Source: Nocardia asteroides | Lineage (GTDB): Bacteria > Actinomycetota > Actinomycetes > Mycobacteriales > Mycobacteriaceae | Length of the DNA stretch: 64,000 bases | Reading direction: 5' to 3' | Assembly: GCF_900637185.1 (NCBI RefSeq) | Contig: NZ_LR134352.1 | Span: forward strand, 6,314,001-6,378,000 | In this document: piece after piece, positions 1-8,599 of the stretch | How the letters are laid out: each line of letters begins with the position of its first letter | Position numbering within the stretch: position 1 is the first letter of the stretch | Notes under the pieces: model-generated | The model's database searches: none | The model's input: only the letters and a program-made list of their open reading frames with translations | What the model was told of the DNA's origin: nothing | Translations under genes and position numbers: made by a program

Positions 1-1
1 G

Positions 2-664
2 ACGGTCCTGCTGGTGGTGGTCGCGATGAGCGCGGCCGTGGCCGTGGCGCTCGGGGCGGGTGTCTGGGCGGGGATGCGTCGGGGCGGCATCGTGGACCGG
101 GCGCTGGCCGCCACCTGTGTGGTGCTGCAAGGGCTGCCGCCGTTCGTGGTGTCGCTGGCGGCGATCGCGCTGTTCGCGGTGGGGCTGGGCTGGCTGCCGC
201 CCGCCGGGCTCACCGACGCCGGGGCCGAGGTCGGGTTCGGCCAGGTGGCCCGGCATCTCGTGCTGCCCGCCGCCGCGCTGGCGCTCTCGCAGGTGCCGTG
301 GCTGCTGCTGGCGGTGCGGGAGTCGGTGTCGGCCAATCGCAGTGAGGACTTCGTGGTGGGCGCGGCGACCCGGGGGATCGAGAACGCCACCATCACCCGC
401 AGGCACATCCTGCCCGCCTCGCTCGCGCCGTTCGTGACGATCCTCGGGGTGCGCCTGCCCGAGATCGTGGTCGGCGCGGTGCTGGTGGAGGAGATCTTCT
501 CCTGGCCCGGCGTCGCGGGCGCGTTCGTGCGGTCGGCGCAGGATCTGGACATGGCGCTGCTCGCGGTCCTCACCGTGGGCACCACCTGCGCGGTCATGCT
601 GGGTTCGCTGCTCGCCGATGTCGCTGTCGTGGTGCTGGATCCGCGGGTGCGGGCCGATGGCTGA
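2..664 (+). CDS. ABC transporter permease, peptide/nickel type (DppB/NikB-like), 5' end missing
   Basis: Integral membrane subunit of an importer for peptides, nickel or metallophores. The frame is open from base 2, so the gene begins before the window; about 220 residues are visible. They contain several hydrophobic spans and the cytoplasmic EAA-type loop (GAATRGIENATITRRH region) through which such permeases contact their ATPases, followed by the typical DppB-like C-terminus ending in a conserved DPR. The stop overlaps the next permease start by 8 bp, so this is the first visible gene of a four-gene operon. The substrate cannot be told from the permease alone and no substrate-binding protein lies in the window. 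Confidence 0.88.
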   Translation, partial: TVLLVVVAMSAAVAVALGAGVWAGMRRGGIVDRALAATCVVLQGLPPFVVSLAAIALFAVGLGWLPPAGLTDAGAEVGFGQVARHLVLPAAALALSQVPWLLLAVRESVSANRSEDFVVGAATRGIENATITRRHILPASLAPFVTILGVRLPEIVVGAVLVEEIFSWPGVAGAFVRSAQDLDMALLAVLTVGTTCAVMLGSLLADVAVVVLDPRVRADG

Positions 665-1478
665 GCGGCGGTTGACGATGGCGCTGGCGGTGCTGGTCGC
701 GGTGGTGCTGTACGCGGTGCTGGTCCCGTGGCTGGCCGGTGTCGACGACCGGCTCACCGACTTCGCCGTCGCCCGCCAGGCGCCGTCGGGCGCGTGGTGG
801 TTCGGCACCGACGCGGCCGGGCGTTCGCTGTTCGTGCGGATCGCGGCGGCGCTGCGGACCTCGCTGCTGGTGGCGGCCTGCGCGGCGGCGGTGTCGACGG
901 CGATCGGGGTGCTGGTCGGCGCGGTGTCGGCGCTGGCGGGCGGCTGGACCGACCGGGTGGTGATGCGCGCCGCCGACACCGCCAACGCGCTGCCGCACCT
1001 GCTGCTTGGCATCGTGCTCGTGGCGCTGTTCCGCGGCAACACGGTGGCGGTGGTGCTCTCGATCGGGCTGACGCACTGGGTGCAGGTCGCCCGGATCGTG
1101 CGCGCGGAGAGCCTGAGTCTGCGCGAACGCGAGTACGTGGCGGCCGCGGTGCTGGCCGGGGCGGGGCGTGGGCATCTGCTGCGGCGGCATCTGCTGCCCG
1201 CCGTCGCCCCGCAGGCGCTGATCGCGGTGGTCCTGCTGCTGCCGCACGCGATCTGGCACGAGTCGACGCTGTCGTTCCTCGGGTTCGGGCTGCCCCCGCA
1301 CGAACCGAGCCTGGGCACCCTGCTCGCCGAGGCGCGGACCTCGCTGCTGCTCGGCGGCTGGTGGACGCTGGCCTTCCCGGCCGGTTTCCTGGTGCTGACC
1401 ACGGTGGCGGTGGCTGTCGCCGGATCGGCGCTGCGTGGGGTGCTGCTGCCACCGAAACCGTCGAGGATGCCGCGATGA
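657..1478 (+). CDS. ABC transporter permease, DppC/NikC-like
   Basis: Second membrane subunit of the same importer, 273 aa. The N-terminal membrane span is followed by FGTDAAGRSLFVRI, the signature that opens the DppC/OppC/NikC permease domain. A second conserved block, the EAA loop (EYVAAAVLAGAGRGHLLRRH), lies near residue 160. The ATG at 657 overlaps the end of the preceding permease and the stop overlaps the ATPase start in ATGA, which indicates translational coupling. Upstream in-frame codons exist but would run deep into the first permease. Confidence 0.9.
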   Translation: MAERRLTMALAVLVAVVLYAVLVPWLAGVDDRLTDFAVARQAPSGAWWFGTDAAGRSLFVRIAAALRTSLLVAACAAAVSTAIGVLVGAVSALAGGWTDRVVMRAADTANALPHLLLGIVLVALFRGNTVAVVLSIGLTHWVQVARIVRAESLSLREREYVAAAVLAGAGRGHLLRRHLLPAVAPQALIAVVLLLPHAIWHESTLSFLGFGLPPHEPSLGTLLAEARTSLLLGGWWTLAFPAGFLVLTTVAVAVAGSALRGVLLPPKPSRMPR

Positions 1479-2359
1479 CCGGATTGTCGATCACCGATCT
1501 CACCGTGCGGATTCCGGTGTGCGGCACAGGCGTTGTGCATGCCGCGACCGAAGTGACGCTGGATATCGCCGCGGGCACGGTGACGGCGCTGGCGGGCGAA
1601 TCCGGTTGCGGGAAATCGATCGTGGCGAGCGCCGTGCTCGACGTGCTGCCGCCGGAAGCCGTGGTCACCGGGTCGATCCGGCTGGAACTGGCCGACCGGA
1701 CGCTCGATCTGCGCAGCACCGATCAGCCGTATCGGGGCAGGCACGTCGCGCTGGTCCCGCAGTCGCCCGGGACGCATTTCACCCCGGTGCGCACGATCGG
1801 CGCCCAGCTGGCCGAGACCATCGCCGCGCTCGGGACCGCGCACACTCCCGCCGACCTGGTCGACCGGGCGGGGCTGCCCAGCGCGGCGCTGGCGATGTTC
1901 CCGCACGAACTGTCCGGCGGGATGGCGCAGCGGGCGGCGGTGGCCGCGGCGCTGGCCGGTGACCCGGAGGTGATCATCGCCGACGAACCGACCTCGGGCC
2001 TGGACCAGGCCCGCACCGACCAGATCGGGCAGCTGCTGCGCGAGTGCGCCGACCGGGGCGCGGCGGTCCTGCTGATCACCCACGATCTGAGTCACCTCGA
2101 ACGCTCGGGCATCGCGGACACGCTGGCGATCATGTACACCTCGCGCCTGATGGAGGTCGGGCCCGCCGCGCAGGTACTGGCCGATCCGTGGCACGCCTAC
2201 ACCGGTGACCTGCTGGCGGCGCTGCCCGAACGCGGGCTGCGTCCGCTCCCGCATCCGCCGCGCGCGCTGACCGGGCTGTCCGAGATCTGCCCGTACGCGG
2301 GCACCACCACCGAGCTGCGCCGCGAGGAGCAGCGCCTGATCCGCCGAGCGAGGTCGTGA
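1475..2359 (+). CDS. ABC transporter ATP-binding protein, DppD/OppD-like
   Basis: Cytoplasmic ATPase powering the importer, 294 aa. Visible motifs are Walker A GESGCGKS (about residues 41-48), Q-loop LVPQSP, signature LSGGMAQR, Walker B VIIADEPTSGLD and the switch histidine in LITHDLSHL. A C-terminal extension with a cysteine-containing LSEICPYAG segment is typical of the oligopeptide-transporter ATPase C-terminal domain. The start is the ATG in the ATGA overlap with the permease stop; an open frame continues upstream to base 728 but is only the shadow of the permease. Confidence 0.92.
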   Translation: MTGLSITDLTVRIPVCGTGVVHAATEVTLDIAAGTVTALAGESGCGKSIVASAVLDVLPPEAVVTGSIRLELADRTLDLRSTDQPYRGRHVALVPQSPGTHFTPVRTIGAQLAETIAALGTAHTPADLVDRAGLPSAALAMFPHELSGGMAQRAAVAAALAGDPEVIIADEPTSGLDQARTDQIGQLLRECADRGAAVLLITHDLSHLERSGIADTLAIMYTSRLMEVGPAAQVLADPWHAYTGDLLAALPERGLRPLPHPPRALTGLSEICPYAGTTTELRREEQRLIRRARS

Positions 2360-3006
2360 TGCTGATCGCCGAGGCCGTCAGCGCGGGGTATCGCGCCGGG
2401 GAGCCGGTGCTGCGCGGGGTGGACCTGCGGGTCGCGCCGGGTGAGATCGTCGGGATCAGCGGCGACTCGGGCTCGGGCAAAACCACGCTGGCCCGAGTCC
2501 TGGCCGGGCTGCTCACGCCCAGCGCGGGCCGGGTCACCCTCGACGGCAAGCCGCTGCGCGAGCAGCGCGGCGCCGTCGCCATGGTCTTCCAGAATCCGCG
2601 CGCCGCTGCCAATCCCCACTTCACCCTGGCCCAGATCATCGCCGAGCCGGCCCGCATCCGCCGCGCCCCCGCCCCCGACCTCACCGCCGCCATCGCGGCC
2701 GTCGGCCTGACCCCCGACCTCCTCGACCGCCGCCCGCACGCCCTCAGCGACGGCCAGCTCCAGCGCGCCTGCGTGGCCCGCGCCCTCGCCCAGCGCCCCC
2801 GCCACCTGATCCTCGACGAGGCGACCGCCATGCTCGACGCCGCCACCACCGCCACCGTCATCCGCCTGATCATGTCCGAAGCCGCCACCGGCCTCGGCGT
2901 CCTCCTGATCAGCCACGACCAACCCCTCCTCACCGCCGCCTGCACCCGCACCACCACCGTCACCACCGGCACCCTGACCCCGCACCGCCCCTCAGCCTCC
3001 GCTTAG
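2359..3006 (+). CDS. ABC transporter ATP-binding protein, DppF/NikE-like
   Basis: Second ATPase of the importer, 215 aa, short for an oligopeptide-type subunit because it lacks the usual C-terminal extension. Walker A is GDSGSGKT, the Q-loop VFQN, the signature LSDGQLQR (Gly to Asp at the third position, common in the F subunit), Walker B HLILDEATAMLD and the H-loop LISHDQ. The ATG shares its A with the TGA of the preceding gene (TGATG); a GTG at 2356 is an alternative. The last third is markedly richer in C at third positions than its neighbours. It is the last gene of the operon. Confidence 0.9.
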   Translation: MLIAEAVSAGYRAGEPVLRGVDLRVAPGEIVGISGDSGSGKTTLARVLAGLLTPSAGRVTLDGKPLREQRGAVAMVFQNPRAAANPHFTLAQIIAEPARIRRAPAPDLTAAIAAVGLTPDLLDRRPHALSDGQLQRACVARALAQRPRHLILDEATAMLDAATTATVIRLIMSEAATGLGVLLISHDQPLLTAACTRTTTVTTGTLTPHRPSASA

Positions 3007-3030
3007 CAACGCGTCCTACTGTGTGCCCCT

Positions 3031-4419
3031 GTGACTTTCACGCAGGGGAATCCAGTGAGCACCCGACGCAGCCTGAGCGGCTGGGGCCGAACAGCACCGA
3101 CCGTCGCCGAGGTGCTGCGCACCTCCGACATCGCGGTGATCGCCGAACGCGTACGGACCGCCGGCCCACGCGGCGTCATCGCGCGCGGTCTCGGCCGCAG
3201 CTACGGCGACCCGGCCCAGAACGGCGGCGGCCTGGTGATCGACATGACCGCGCTGGACCGCATCCACGACATCGACCCCGACAGCGGGATCGTCGCCGTC
3301 GACGCCGGTGTCAGCCTGGACACCCTCATGCGCCGGGCGCTGCCGTACGGGCTGTGGATTCCCGTGCTCCCCGGCACCAGGCAGGTGACGATCGGTGGCG
3401 CCATCGGCTCGGACATCCATGGCAAGAACCATCATTCGCAGGGCAGCTTCGGCAACCACGTCGTGTCGCTCGACCTGCTCACCGCCGACGGCTCGGTCCG
3501 CACGCTGACGCCGGAAGGCGCCGAATCCGACCTGTTCTGGGCGACGGTCGGCGGCATGGGGCTGACCGGCATCATCATCGGAGCGCGAATCCGGTTGAAG
3601 CACACCGAGACCGCCTACTTCCTGGTGGACAACGACCGTACGCGCGATCTCGACGAGACCATGGAGCTGCTCACCAACGGATCCGACGACGGCTACGACT
3701 ATTCGATGTCGGTGCCGGACACCATTTCCACCGGGGCCAAGCTCGGTCGCGCCGGATTCAGTCGCGGCTCGCTGGCGACGGTGGACCAACTCCCGCCGAA
3801 ACTTCGGGGCAAACCGCTGAATTTCGACGCACCGCAATTGTTCACCGTGCCCGATATCTTTCCGAACGGGATGGTGAACGGTACGACCACGCGCATCGCC
3901 GCCGAGGCCGCGCATCGTATGTTCCCGCGCCAGGCTCGTGGCCGGATCCAGAATCTGACGCAGTTCTATCACCCACTGGATCTGCTCGGCGAATGGAACC
4001 GCGCCTACGGCAGGCGCGGATTTCTCCAGTACCAGTTCTCGATGCCCTACGGCGCCGACAACCAGCTCGCCCACGCCGTGCAGACCATCGCCGAATCGGG
4101 CCACCGCTCGTTCCTCAACGTCTTCAAGCGGATGGGGGCGAGCAACCCGGCGCCACTGTCCTGGCCGCACCCTGGATACATGCTGAGCTTGGACTTTCCT
4201 ATTGCGCCCGGTCTCGACCGGTTCTGCGCCGAGCTCGACGACCTCGTCCTGGCGGCGGGCGGACGCCTCTATTTCGCCAAGGATTCGCGCACCACCCCGG
4301 AGACGATCGCGGCGATGTACCCGCGGTTGGCGGAATGGCGGCGGGTTCGGGATCGGGTGGATCCCGGGCGGGTGTTCGCCTCCGACCTGTCGCGCCGGCT
4401 CCAGCTCGTCTCGGGGTGA
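3031..4419 (+). CDS. dprE1: FAD-dependent decaprenylphosphoryl-ribose oxidase family protein (DprE1-like)
   Basis: Flavin oxidase of the DprE1 family, which oxidises decaprenylphosphoryl-ribose at C2' so that DprE2 can reduce it to the arabinose donor for cell-wall arabinan. With the GTG at 3031 the protein has 462 aa, matching the mycobacterial length (461). The N-terminal [27 protein letters not shown] and DIHGKNHH blocks are the FAD/substrate core, and the C-terminal YFAKDSRTT and ARRLEL-like end are also conserved. A GTG at 3055 has a better Shine-Dalgarno (AGGGGA) and would give 454 aa. A TACTGT box at 3017-3022 would make 3031 almost leaderless. The residue aligned with the benzothiazinone-target cysteine (M. 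tuberculosis C387) is serine here (S386). No dprE2 lies alongside, so this may be a paralogue. Confidence 0.88.
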   Translation: MTFTQGNPVSTRRSLSGWGRTAPTVAEVLRTSDIAVIAERVRTAGPRGVIARGLGRSYGDPAQNGGGLVIDMTALDRIHDIDPDSGIVAVDAGVSLDTLMRRALPYGLWIPVLPGTRQVTIGGAIGSDIHGKNHHSQGSFGNHVVSLDLLTADGSVRTLTPEGAESDLFWATVGGMGLTGIIIGARIRLKHTETAYFLVDNDRTRDLDETMELLTNGSDDGYDYSMSVPDTISTGAKLGRAGFSRGSLATVDQLPPKLRGKPLNFDAPQLFTVPDIFPNGMVNGTTTRIAAEAAHRMFPRQARGRIQNLTQFYHPLDLLGEWNRAYGRRGFLQYQFSMPYGADNQLAHAVQTIAESGHRSFLNVFKRMGASNPAPLSWPHPGYMLSLDFPIAPGLDRFCAELDDLVLAAGGRLYFAKDSRTTPETIAAMYPRLAEWRRVRDRVDPGRVFASDLSRRLQLVSG

Positions 4420-4518
4420 GCTGCGGCGACGTGTTCCAGATCACGGCGGTGTATTTCCGAGCGAAAACACTTAGCGGCAAACGCCATTCGGCGGTAATGA
4501 CGCAGATCACTGTCCGTT

Positions 4519-4547
4519 TTGAACTCTTATGAGATCTTAAGTTACAT
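4519..4547 (+). promoter_or_regulatory. Candidate promoter of the secreted protein gene at 4641
   Basis: TTGAAC (4519-4524) and TTACAT (4542-4547) are separated by 17 bp in an AT-rich patch of otherwise GC-rich DNA. The implied 5' leader is about 90 nt and carries a GAGGGAAAG ribosome-binding stretch before the ATG at 4641. The rest of the 221-bp gap after the oxidase gene shows no further gene. Confidence 0.45.
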
Positions 4548-4640
4548 CTCAGCAACATTGAGTTGGACACTTGATCATGGGTGCTCGATCGAGGGCCTGC
4601 GCTCCCCCGGGAGCATGCCATTGAGGGAAAGACTGCATTC

Positions 4641-5354
4641 ATGAAGTTCAGCAAGGTTGCCGCAACCTCCGCACTTGTCATCGCCGCGCTCGGTATCGCC
4701 ACCGGCACCTCGCACGCCGCTCCGGCGCCCGCCCCCGTCCCCGCCTTCCTCGACGGCGTCGGCCAGGGCGTGAACCAGGTGCTGCCCGGGATCAACTGGA
4801 AGACCGCCATCGAGGGCGACTCCGTGGTCGTGGAGACCGACGCGGGCTCGCTTACCACCGCGAACAACCAGTTCCAGGTGCTCGACGACGCGGGCAACGT
4901 GGTGGTCGGGTTCCCGCTCGCCTACACGCTCAACGATCTCGAGTACCCGATCGACGCCGCCATCGACGGCACCCGCGCCGTGCTGACGCCGCGCACCGAG
5001 GCCGCCTCGGCCCGCCCGTCGACCCTGCTCAAGGACGTCGTCCGGCAGGACGCCTTCGACGACGCGGTGAGCGCCGCCGCCACCCAGTTCGGCATCATCA
5101 CCGCCATCGGCACCCTGGTCGGCACCCTCGTCGGCGGTGTCGCCGGCTGCGCGATCGGCGCCGCGGGCGGCCTGATCCTGGGCATCCCGGTACTCGCCCT
5201 CGGCGGTGCGACCGGTGTCGCCGGCTGCCTGGCCGGTGGCGCGGTGGGCATCCCGCTCGGCGCCGCGGCCGGTCTGGTGATCACCGGCGTGCCCGCCGCG
5301 ATCGCGATCGGCATCGGTTTCCACAACCGGATCAACGCGCCGGAGAACCAGTAG
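4641..5354 (+). CDS. Secreted protein with glycine-zipper hydrophobic C-terminus
   Basis: Exported protein of unknown function, 237 aa. An N-terminal signal peptide (residues 1-26, cleavage predicted after SHA) leads into an acidic, beta-rich looking domain (about 45-120). Next comes a long Gly/Ala-rich stretch (about 150-225) with repeated GxxxG-type spacing and two isolated cysteines (C170, C196). The hydrophobic part could form packed helices in or across the mycolate outer membrane; that is inference. The ATG at 4641 was chosen because the signal peptide starts there and a purine-rich RBS precedes it. It stands alone between the oxidase and a strong terminator. Similar secreted proteins are common in Nocardia, but I cannot assign a function. 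Confidence 0.8.
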   Translation: MKFSKVAATSALVIAALGIATGTSHAAPAPAPVPAFLDGVGQGVNQVLPGINWKTAIEGDSVVVETDAGSLTTANNQFQVLDDAGNVVVGFPLAYTLNDLEYPIDAAIDGTRAVLTPRTEAASARPSTLLKDVVRQDAFDDAVSAAATQFGIITAIGTLVGTLVGGVAGCAIGAAGGLILGIPVLALGGATGVAGCLAGGAVGIPLGAAAGLVITGVPAAIAIGIGFHNRINAPENQ

Positions 5355-5368
5355 CCCCAGCCGCGACA

Positions 5369-5396
5369 GGCCCGTCCACCGATCGGTGGGCGGGCC
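5369..5396. terminator. Bidirectional hairpin terminator
   Basis: A 12-base arm GGCCCGTCCACC pairs with GGTGGGCGGGCC around the loop GATC, with one T-G wobble. It lies between the convergent secreted-protein gene and the P450 gene, so it can stop transcription from both sides. Confidence 0.8.
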
Positions 5397-5411
5397 TTCG
5401 TGCTGTCCGGG

Positions 5412-6623
5412 TCAGCGCGCGAGCCGGATGCGCAAGGTCTCGTAGGTGGGGATGAACACCTTCCGGCGATACCGGCGCTCGACGATCTCCCACGGCCTGC
5501 CGTCGGCGGTGAGCGCGGTGAGCAGCGCGGTCAGTTCGGAGTGGACCAGCTGCGCGCCCAGGCACAGATGACGTCCGCCGCCGAACCACAGCTGCCGGGT
5601 CTCCGGCACGTAGTCGCGGTGCACGGAGAACTCGCCGACGGCGTTGTTGATCGTCCAGGTGAGGATCTTGACGTGCTCCCCGGCGCGCAGTTCCCGCCCG
5701 CCGACGCGCACGTCCGCGGTCACCGACCGGCCGACCAGATAGGCGGGACTGGTCACCCGCAGGGTCTCGCGCACCGCGTCGGGCAGCCGTTCGGGTGCGG
5801 CCAGCAGGGCCCGATGCTGACCGGTGTCGTGCATGATCGCGACCATCCTGGTCATCGCGCTGGCCAGGGTGTCGGTGCCCGCGACGGCCATCAGGATCGC
5901 CAGGCCGGCCGCGTGTTCCACGTCCAGCCCGAGTTCCCGGCAGCGCCCGAGCGTCGTGTCGGGGTCGGCGCGCGCGTAGGCGCCAGGGACATTGACAGCC
6001 AAACGGGTGGCCAGCTCTTTGGCACGGGCCACCGCGACGGGGTCGAGGGTGGTCGAGGCCATGGTGCCGAAGCCCAGGTTGACCAGCTCTTCCACGTGGT
6101 GGAACAGGCGCAGGAACAGCGCGTCGGTGTCGTCGGTGGGGTCACCGCCGATGGCCGCGGCGATGTCCTCGGGGCGCATGCCGACCAGGTCGGACACGCT
6201 GCGCCCGACCAGGATCTGGGCCCGCGCGGCGATGTCGACGGTCTCGCCCCGTGCCAGCCGATCCGAGAGATCCCGCAGGTCAGGACCGATGACGCGCTGC
6301 ACGAGGGCGTCGGTGTGGGTGAGGGTGAACAGGTCACGAACCTTGGTCCGCAGCTCGGTGTGGCCCGGTCCTTCGAACAGGTCCTCCACCCAGTCGCCGA
6401 TGACCTGTGCCCACCAGTGCCCGGCCGCGCCCTCGGCGACGATGCTGAAGTGCGTGCTGTCGTTGTAGATCTGGCGCGCGACCAGCGGATCGGCCACGAA
6501 CCAGCCCAGTTTCGGCACCCTGCGGATCGGGCGCGCCACCCTGCCCAGCAGCAGCACGCCTGGCAACCAGGGCTGACCTGCGGCGAGTAGGGTGAGTTCA
6601 TGACGTCGGGCGACACTCCACAC
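5412..6623 (-). CDS. Cytochrome P450
   Basis: Haem-thiolate monooxygenase, about 403 aa. The I-helix oxygen-activation motif is AVAGTDT, the K-helix ExxR is ETLR and the haem loop is FGGGRHLCLGA with the cysteine ligand. The region before the I-helix is long and hydrophobic. The GTG at 6623 is the most likely start because farther upstream codons would overlap the divergent operon, but it has only a weak RBS. It faces away from the beta-lactone operon across about 75 bp, so the two may share a regulatory region and this enzyme may hydroxylate a precursor or product of that pathway. That link is inference from position only; redox partners are not nearby. Confidence 0.88.
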   Translation of the reverse strand: MWSVARRHELTLLAAGQPWLPGVLLLGRVARPIRRVPKLGWFVADPLVARQIYNDSTHFSIVAEGAAGHWWAQVIGDWVEDLFEGPGHTELRTKVRDLFTLTHTDALVQRVIGPDLRDLSDRLARGETVDIAARAQILVGRSVSDLVGMRPEDIAAAIGGDPTDDTDALFLRLFHHVEELVNLGFGTMASTTLDPVAVARAKELATRLAVNVPGAYARADPDTTLGRCRELGLDVEHAAGLAILMAVAGTDTLASAMTRMVAIMHDTGQHRALLAAPERLPDAVRETLRVTSPAYLVGRSVTADVRVGGRELRAGEHVKILTWTINNAVGEFSVHRDYVPETRQLWFGGGRHLCLGAQLVHSELTALLTALTADGRPWEIVERRYRRKVFIPTYETLRIRLAR

Positions 6624-6697
6624 CCCGGCAGAATCTAGTTGACCCCGCCCGATTAGTGAAGATCTGTGGCTAGTATGGCGCGGAAGTGAAAGAGCAC

Positions 6698-7726
6698 ATG
6701 GTGAGATCCACAATCGAAGCCGTCGGCGCCTATCTGCCCGACCGCGAGGTCACAACAGCGGAATTGATGAGCCGGCTGGCCATCGACGCGCCACTGGATC
6801 TGGAGAAGGTCAGTGGCGTCGCGGCCCGGCGCGTGCGCGGGCCGGGAGAAGACTCCTTCGGCATCGCGCTGGCGGCGGCACGCAGTGCGCTGGCCAACTC
6901 ACGGTACGAGGCCACCGATCTCGACGTGATCATCTCCTGCTCGATCACCCGCACCCGCGGCGACGACTTCTGCCTCGAACCCTCCTTCGCGCTCATGCTC
7001 CGCACCGAGCTGGGCGCGACCCGCGCGATCCACTTCGACGTGTCCAACGCGTGCGCGGGCATGCTCACCGGAGTGCTGGTGCTGGACAGGATGATCCGCT
7101 CCGGCGCGGTCCGGCGCGGCCTGGTGGTCTCGGGCGAGTGCATCACCCCGATCGCCGATACCGCGGTGCGCGAGATCTCGCAGAAATACGATCCGCAGTT
7201 CGCCTCGCTGACCGTCGGCGACGCCGGGGCGGCGGTACTGCTCGACAGCACCGACGGCCCCGGCCTGGACTACGTGGAACTCAACACCAGTGCCGCGTTC
7301 GCGAAGCTGTGCCTCGGCATGCCCAGCGATCAGGGGCCCGGTGTCGCGCTCTACACCGACAACCGCGCGATGCACAACGAGTCCCGGTACCTGCTGTGGA
7401 CCTCGCGGCAGCGGGAGTTCCTGGCTGCGCGCGGTTCCAGCTTCGCCGCCGAGGACTACGACTACCTGATCCATCACCAATTCAGCGGTCCCGCCGTGGA
7501 ATTGATCGACAAGATCGCCGAGCGCGAGTTCGACGCGGTGATGCCGCCCAAGCTGGCTGTGCTCGACCGGTACGGGAACACCGCTTCCACTTCACATTTC
7601 GTGGTGTTGCACGACGCACTGCGGCAGGGACTGATCGCGCCGGGGTCGAAAGTGCTGCTGGTGCCGGCCGCTTCCGGGGTGGTCGCCGGATTCCTGTCGG
7701 TGACAATCGGCGATCTGCGGGTATAG
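6698..7726 (+). CDS. nltA: Thiolase-fold condensing enzyme, OleA/KAS III-like (NltA-type)
   Basis: Catalytic subunit predicted to join two fatty acyl thioesters head-to-head into a 2-alkyl-3-ketoacid, the first step of long-chain olefin or beta-lactone synthesis. The 342-aa protein has the full KAS III triad: Cys119 in SNACAGM, His259/260 in LIHHQFSG and Asn294 in RYGNTAST. The ATG at 6698 was preferred over a GTG at 6686 because GAAAGAG lies just before it. It is followed six bases later by a second, shorter thiolase-fold gene, matching the paired NltA/NltB and LstA/LstB arrangement of nocardiolactone and lipstatin pathways. On its own it could be taken for a FabH; the downstream reductase and AMP-ligase genes argue for the OleA role. 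Confidence 0.85.
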   Translation: MVRSTIEAVGAYLPDREVTTAELMSRLAIDAPLDLEKVSGVAARRVRGPGEDSFGIALAAARSALANSRYEATDLDVIISCSITRTRGDDFCLEPSFALMLRTELGATRAIHFDVSNACAGMLTGVLVLDRMIRSGAVRRGLVVSGECITPIADTAVREISQKYDPQFASLTVGDAGAAVLLDSTDGPGLDYVELNTSAAFAKLCLGMPSDQGPGVALYTDNRAMHNESRYLLWTSRQREFLAARGSSFAAEDYDYLIHHQFSGPAVELIDKIAEREFDAVMPPKLAVLDRYGNTASTSHFVVLHDALRQGLIAPGSKVLLVPAASGVVAGFLSVTIGDLRV

Positions 7727-7732
7727 GACAGT

Positions 7733-8599
7733 ATGGGAATCATCATTTCTTCGGCCGTCACGCAGACCGGCGGCGTCAGCTCGGTGGGCCAGGCGGCCAC
7801 GGCGGCACGGGCGGCGCTGGAGGCGGCGAACTGTCCGTCCGACCAGGTCGACGCGCTGATCAACGTCGGTGTCTATCGCGACGCGAACCTCGTGGAACCG
7901 GCGGTGGCCGCGCTCATCCAGCAGGCCGCCGAGATCGGCCTGGAGTACCGGCCCGGTGACGTGCCCTGCCTGTCGTTCGACCTGATGAACGGCGCCTGCG
8001 GCCTGGTGAACGCCGTCGGCGTCGCCGCGTCGCTGCTGGCCGACCTGCCCACCGGACACGTGGTCGTCGTCTCCGGTGACGCGCACCCGTCGATGAGCGC
8101 CGACGCCGAGTTCACCTTCACGCCCGTCGGCGCGGCGCTGGTGCTGGAGAACTCCACCACCGCCACCGGATTCGGCGGCGTACACGTGAGCGCCGGCGAC
8201 ACCCTGCCCGATCCACAGGGTTACGTCACGCTGTCGGCGATGGGCACGACCGGCCGTTCGGCCATGACGGTGGAACTGGGCACGAGCACCGGCGAACTCG
8301 TCGAGCACGCGGCCGCCGCGGCCAGGGAAGCCTTGGCCGCCGACGATCTCGACGCGGCCGAGGTGGTGCTGATCTGCGGCAAGCCGACGCCGGAGTTCGC
8401 CGCGGAGCTGGCCGCCGAACTCGGCGCGGGTACCGTCGTCACCGACGACCTCGCCGGCGACGCGCATACCTCGGCCCTGACCGCGGGCTATGTGACCGCC
8501 CGCGCGGCCGGACTGACCGATCGTCCGCTGCTGTTCGTCGCCGCCGACGGCGGTCCGACGGCCGCAGCGGTCACCTATCGCGGACCTGAGGTGCGGTAA
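7733..8599 (+). CDS. nltB: Partner thiolase-fold subunit with displaced active-site cysteine (NltB-type)
   Basis: Second KAS III-fold protein, 288 aa, shorter than a catalytic KAS III. In the FDxxN block that holds the catalytic cysteine of its neighbour (FDVSNACAG) this protein reads FDLMNGACG. The aligned position is alanine and the only cysteine is one residue later, and no clear HNQ-type His/Asn pair follows. It is therefore likely a non-condensing partner of a heterodimer. In the related lipstatin pair the B subunit donates a glutamate to the partner's active site; E55 (NLVEPAVAA) is a candidate here. It sits 6 bp after nltA and shares TAATG with the next gene. Confidence 0.8.
   Translation: MGIIISSAVTQTGGVSSVGQAATAARAALEAANCPSDQVDALINVGVYRDANLVEPAVAALIQQAAEIGLEYRPGDVPCLSFDLMNGACGLVNAVGVAASLLADLPTGHVVVVSGDAHPSMSADAEFTFTPVGAALVLENSTTATGFGGVHVSAGDTLPDPQGYVTLSAMGTTGRSAMTVELGTSTGELVEHAAAAAREALAADDLDAAEVVLICGKPTPEFAAELAAELGAGTVVTDDLAGDAHTSALTAGYVTARAAGLTDRPLLFVAADGGPTAAAVTYRGPEVR

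Noticed and set aside
728..1474. In-frame extension fusing the first ATPase to an upstream domain
   Set aside because: The extension lies within the permease gene in another frame and is Arg/Gly/Ala-rich noise; the ATGA start is clear.
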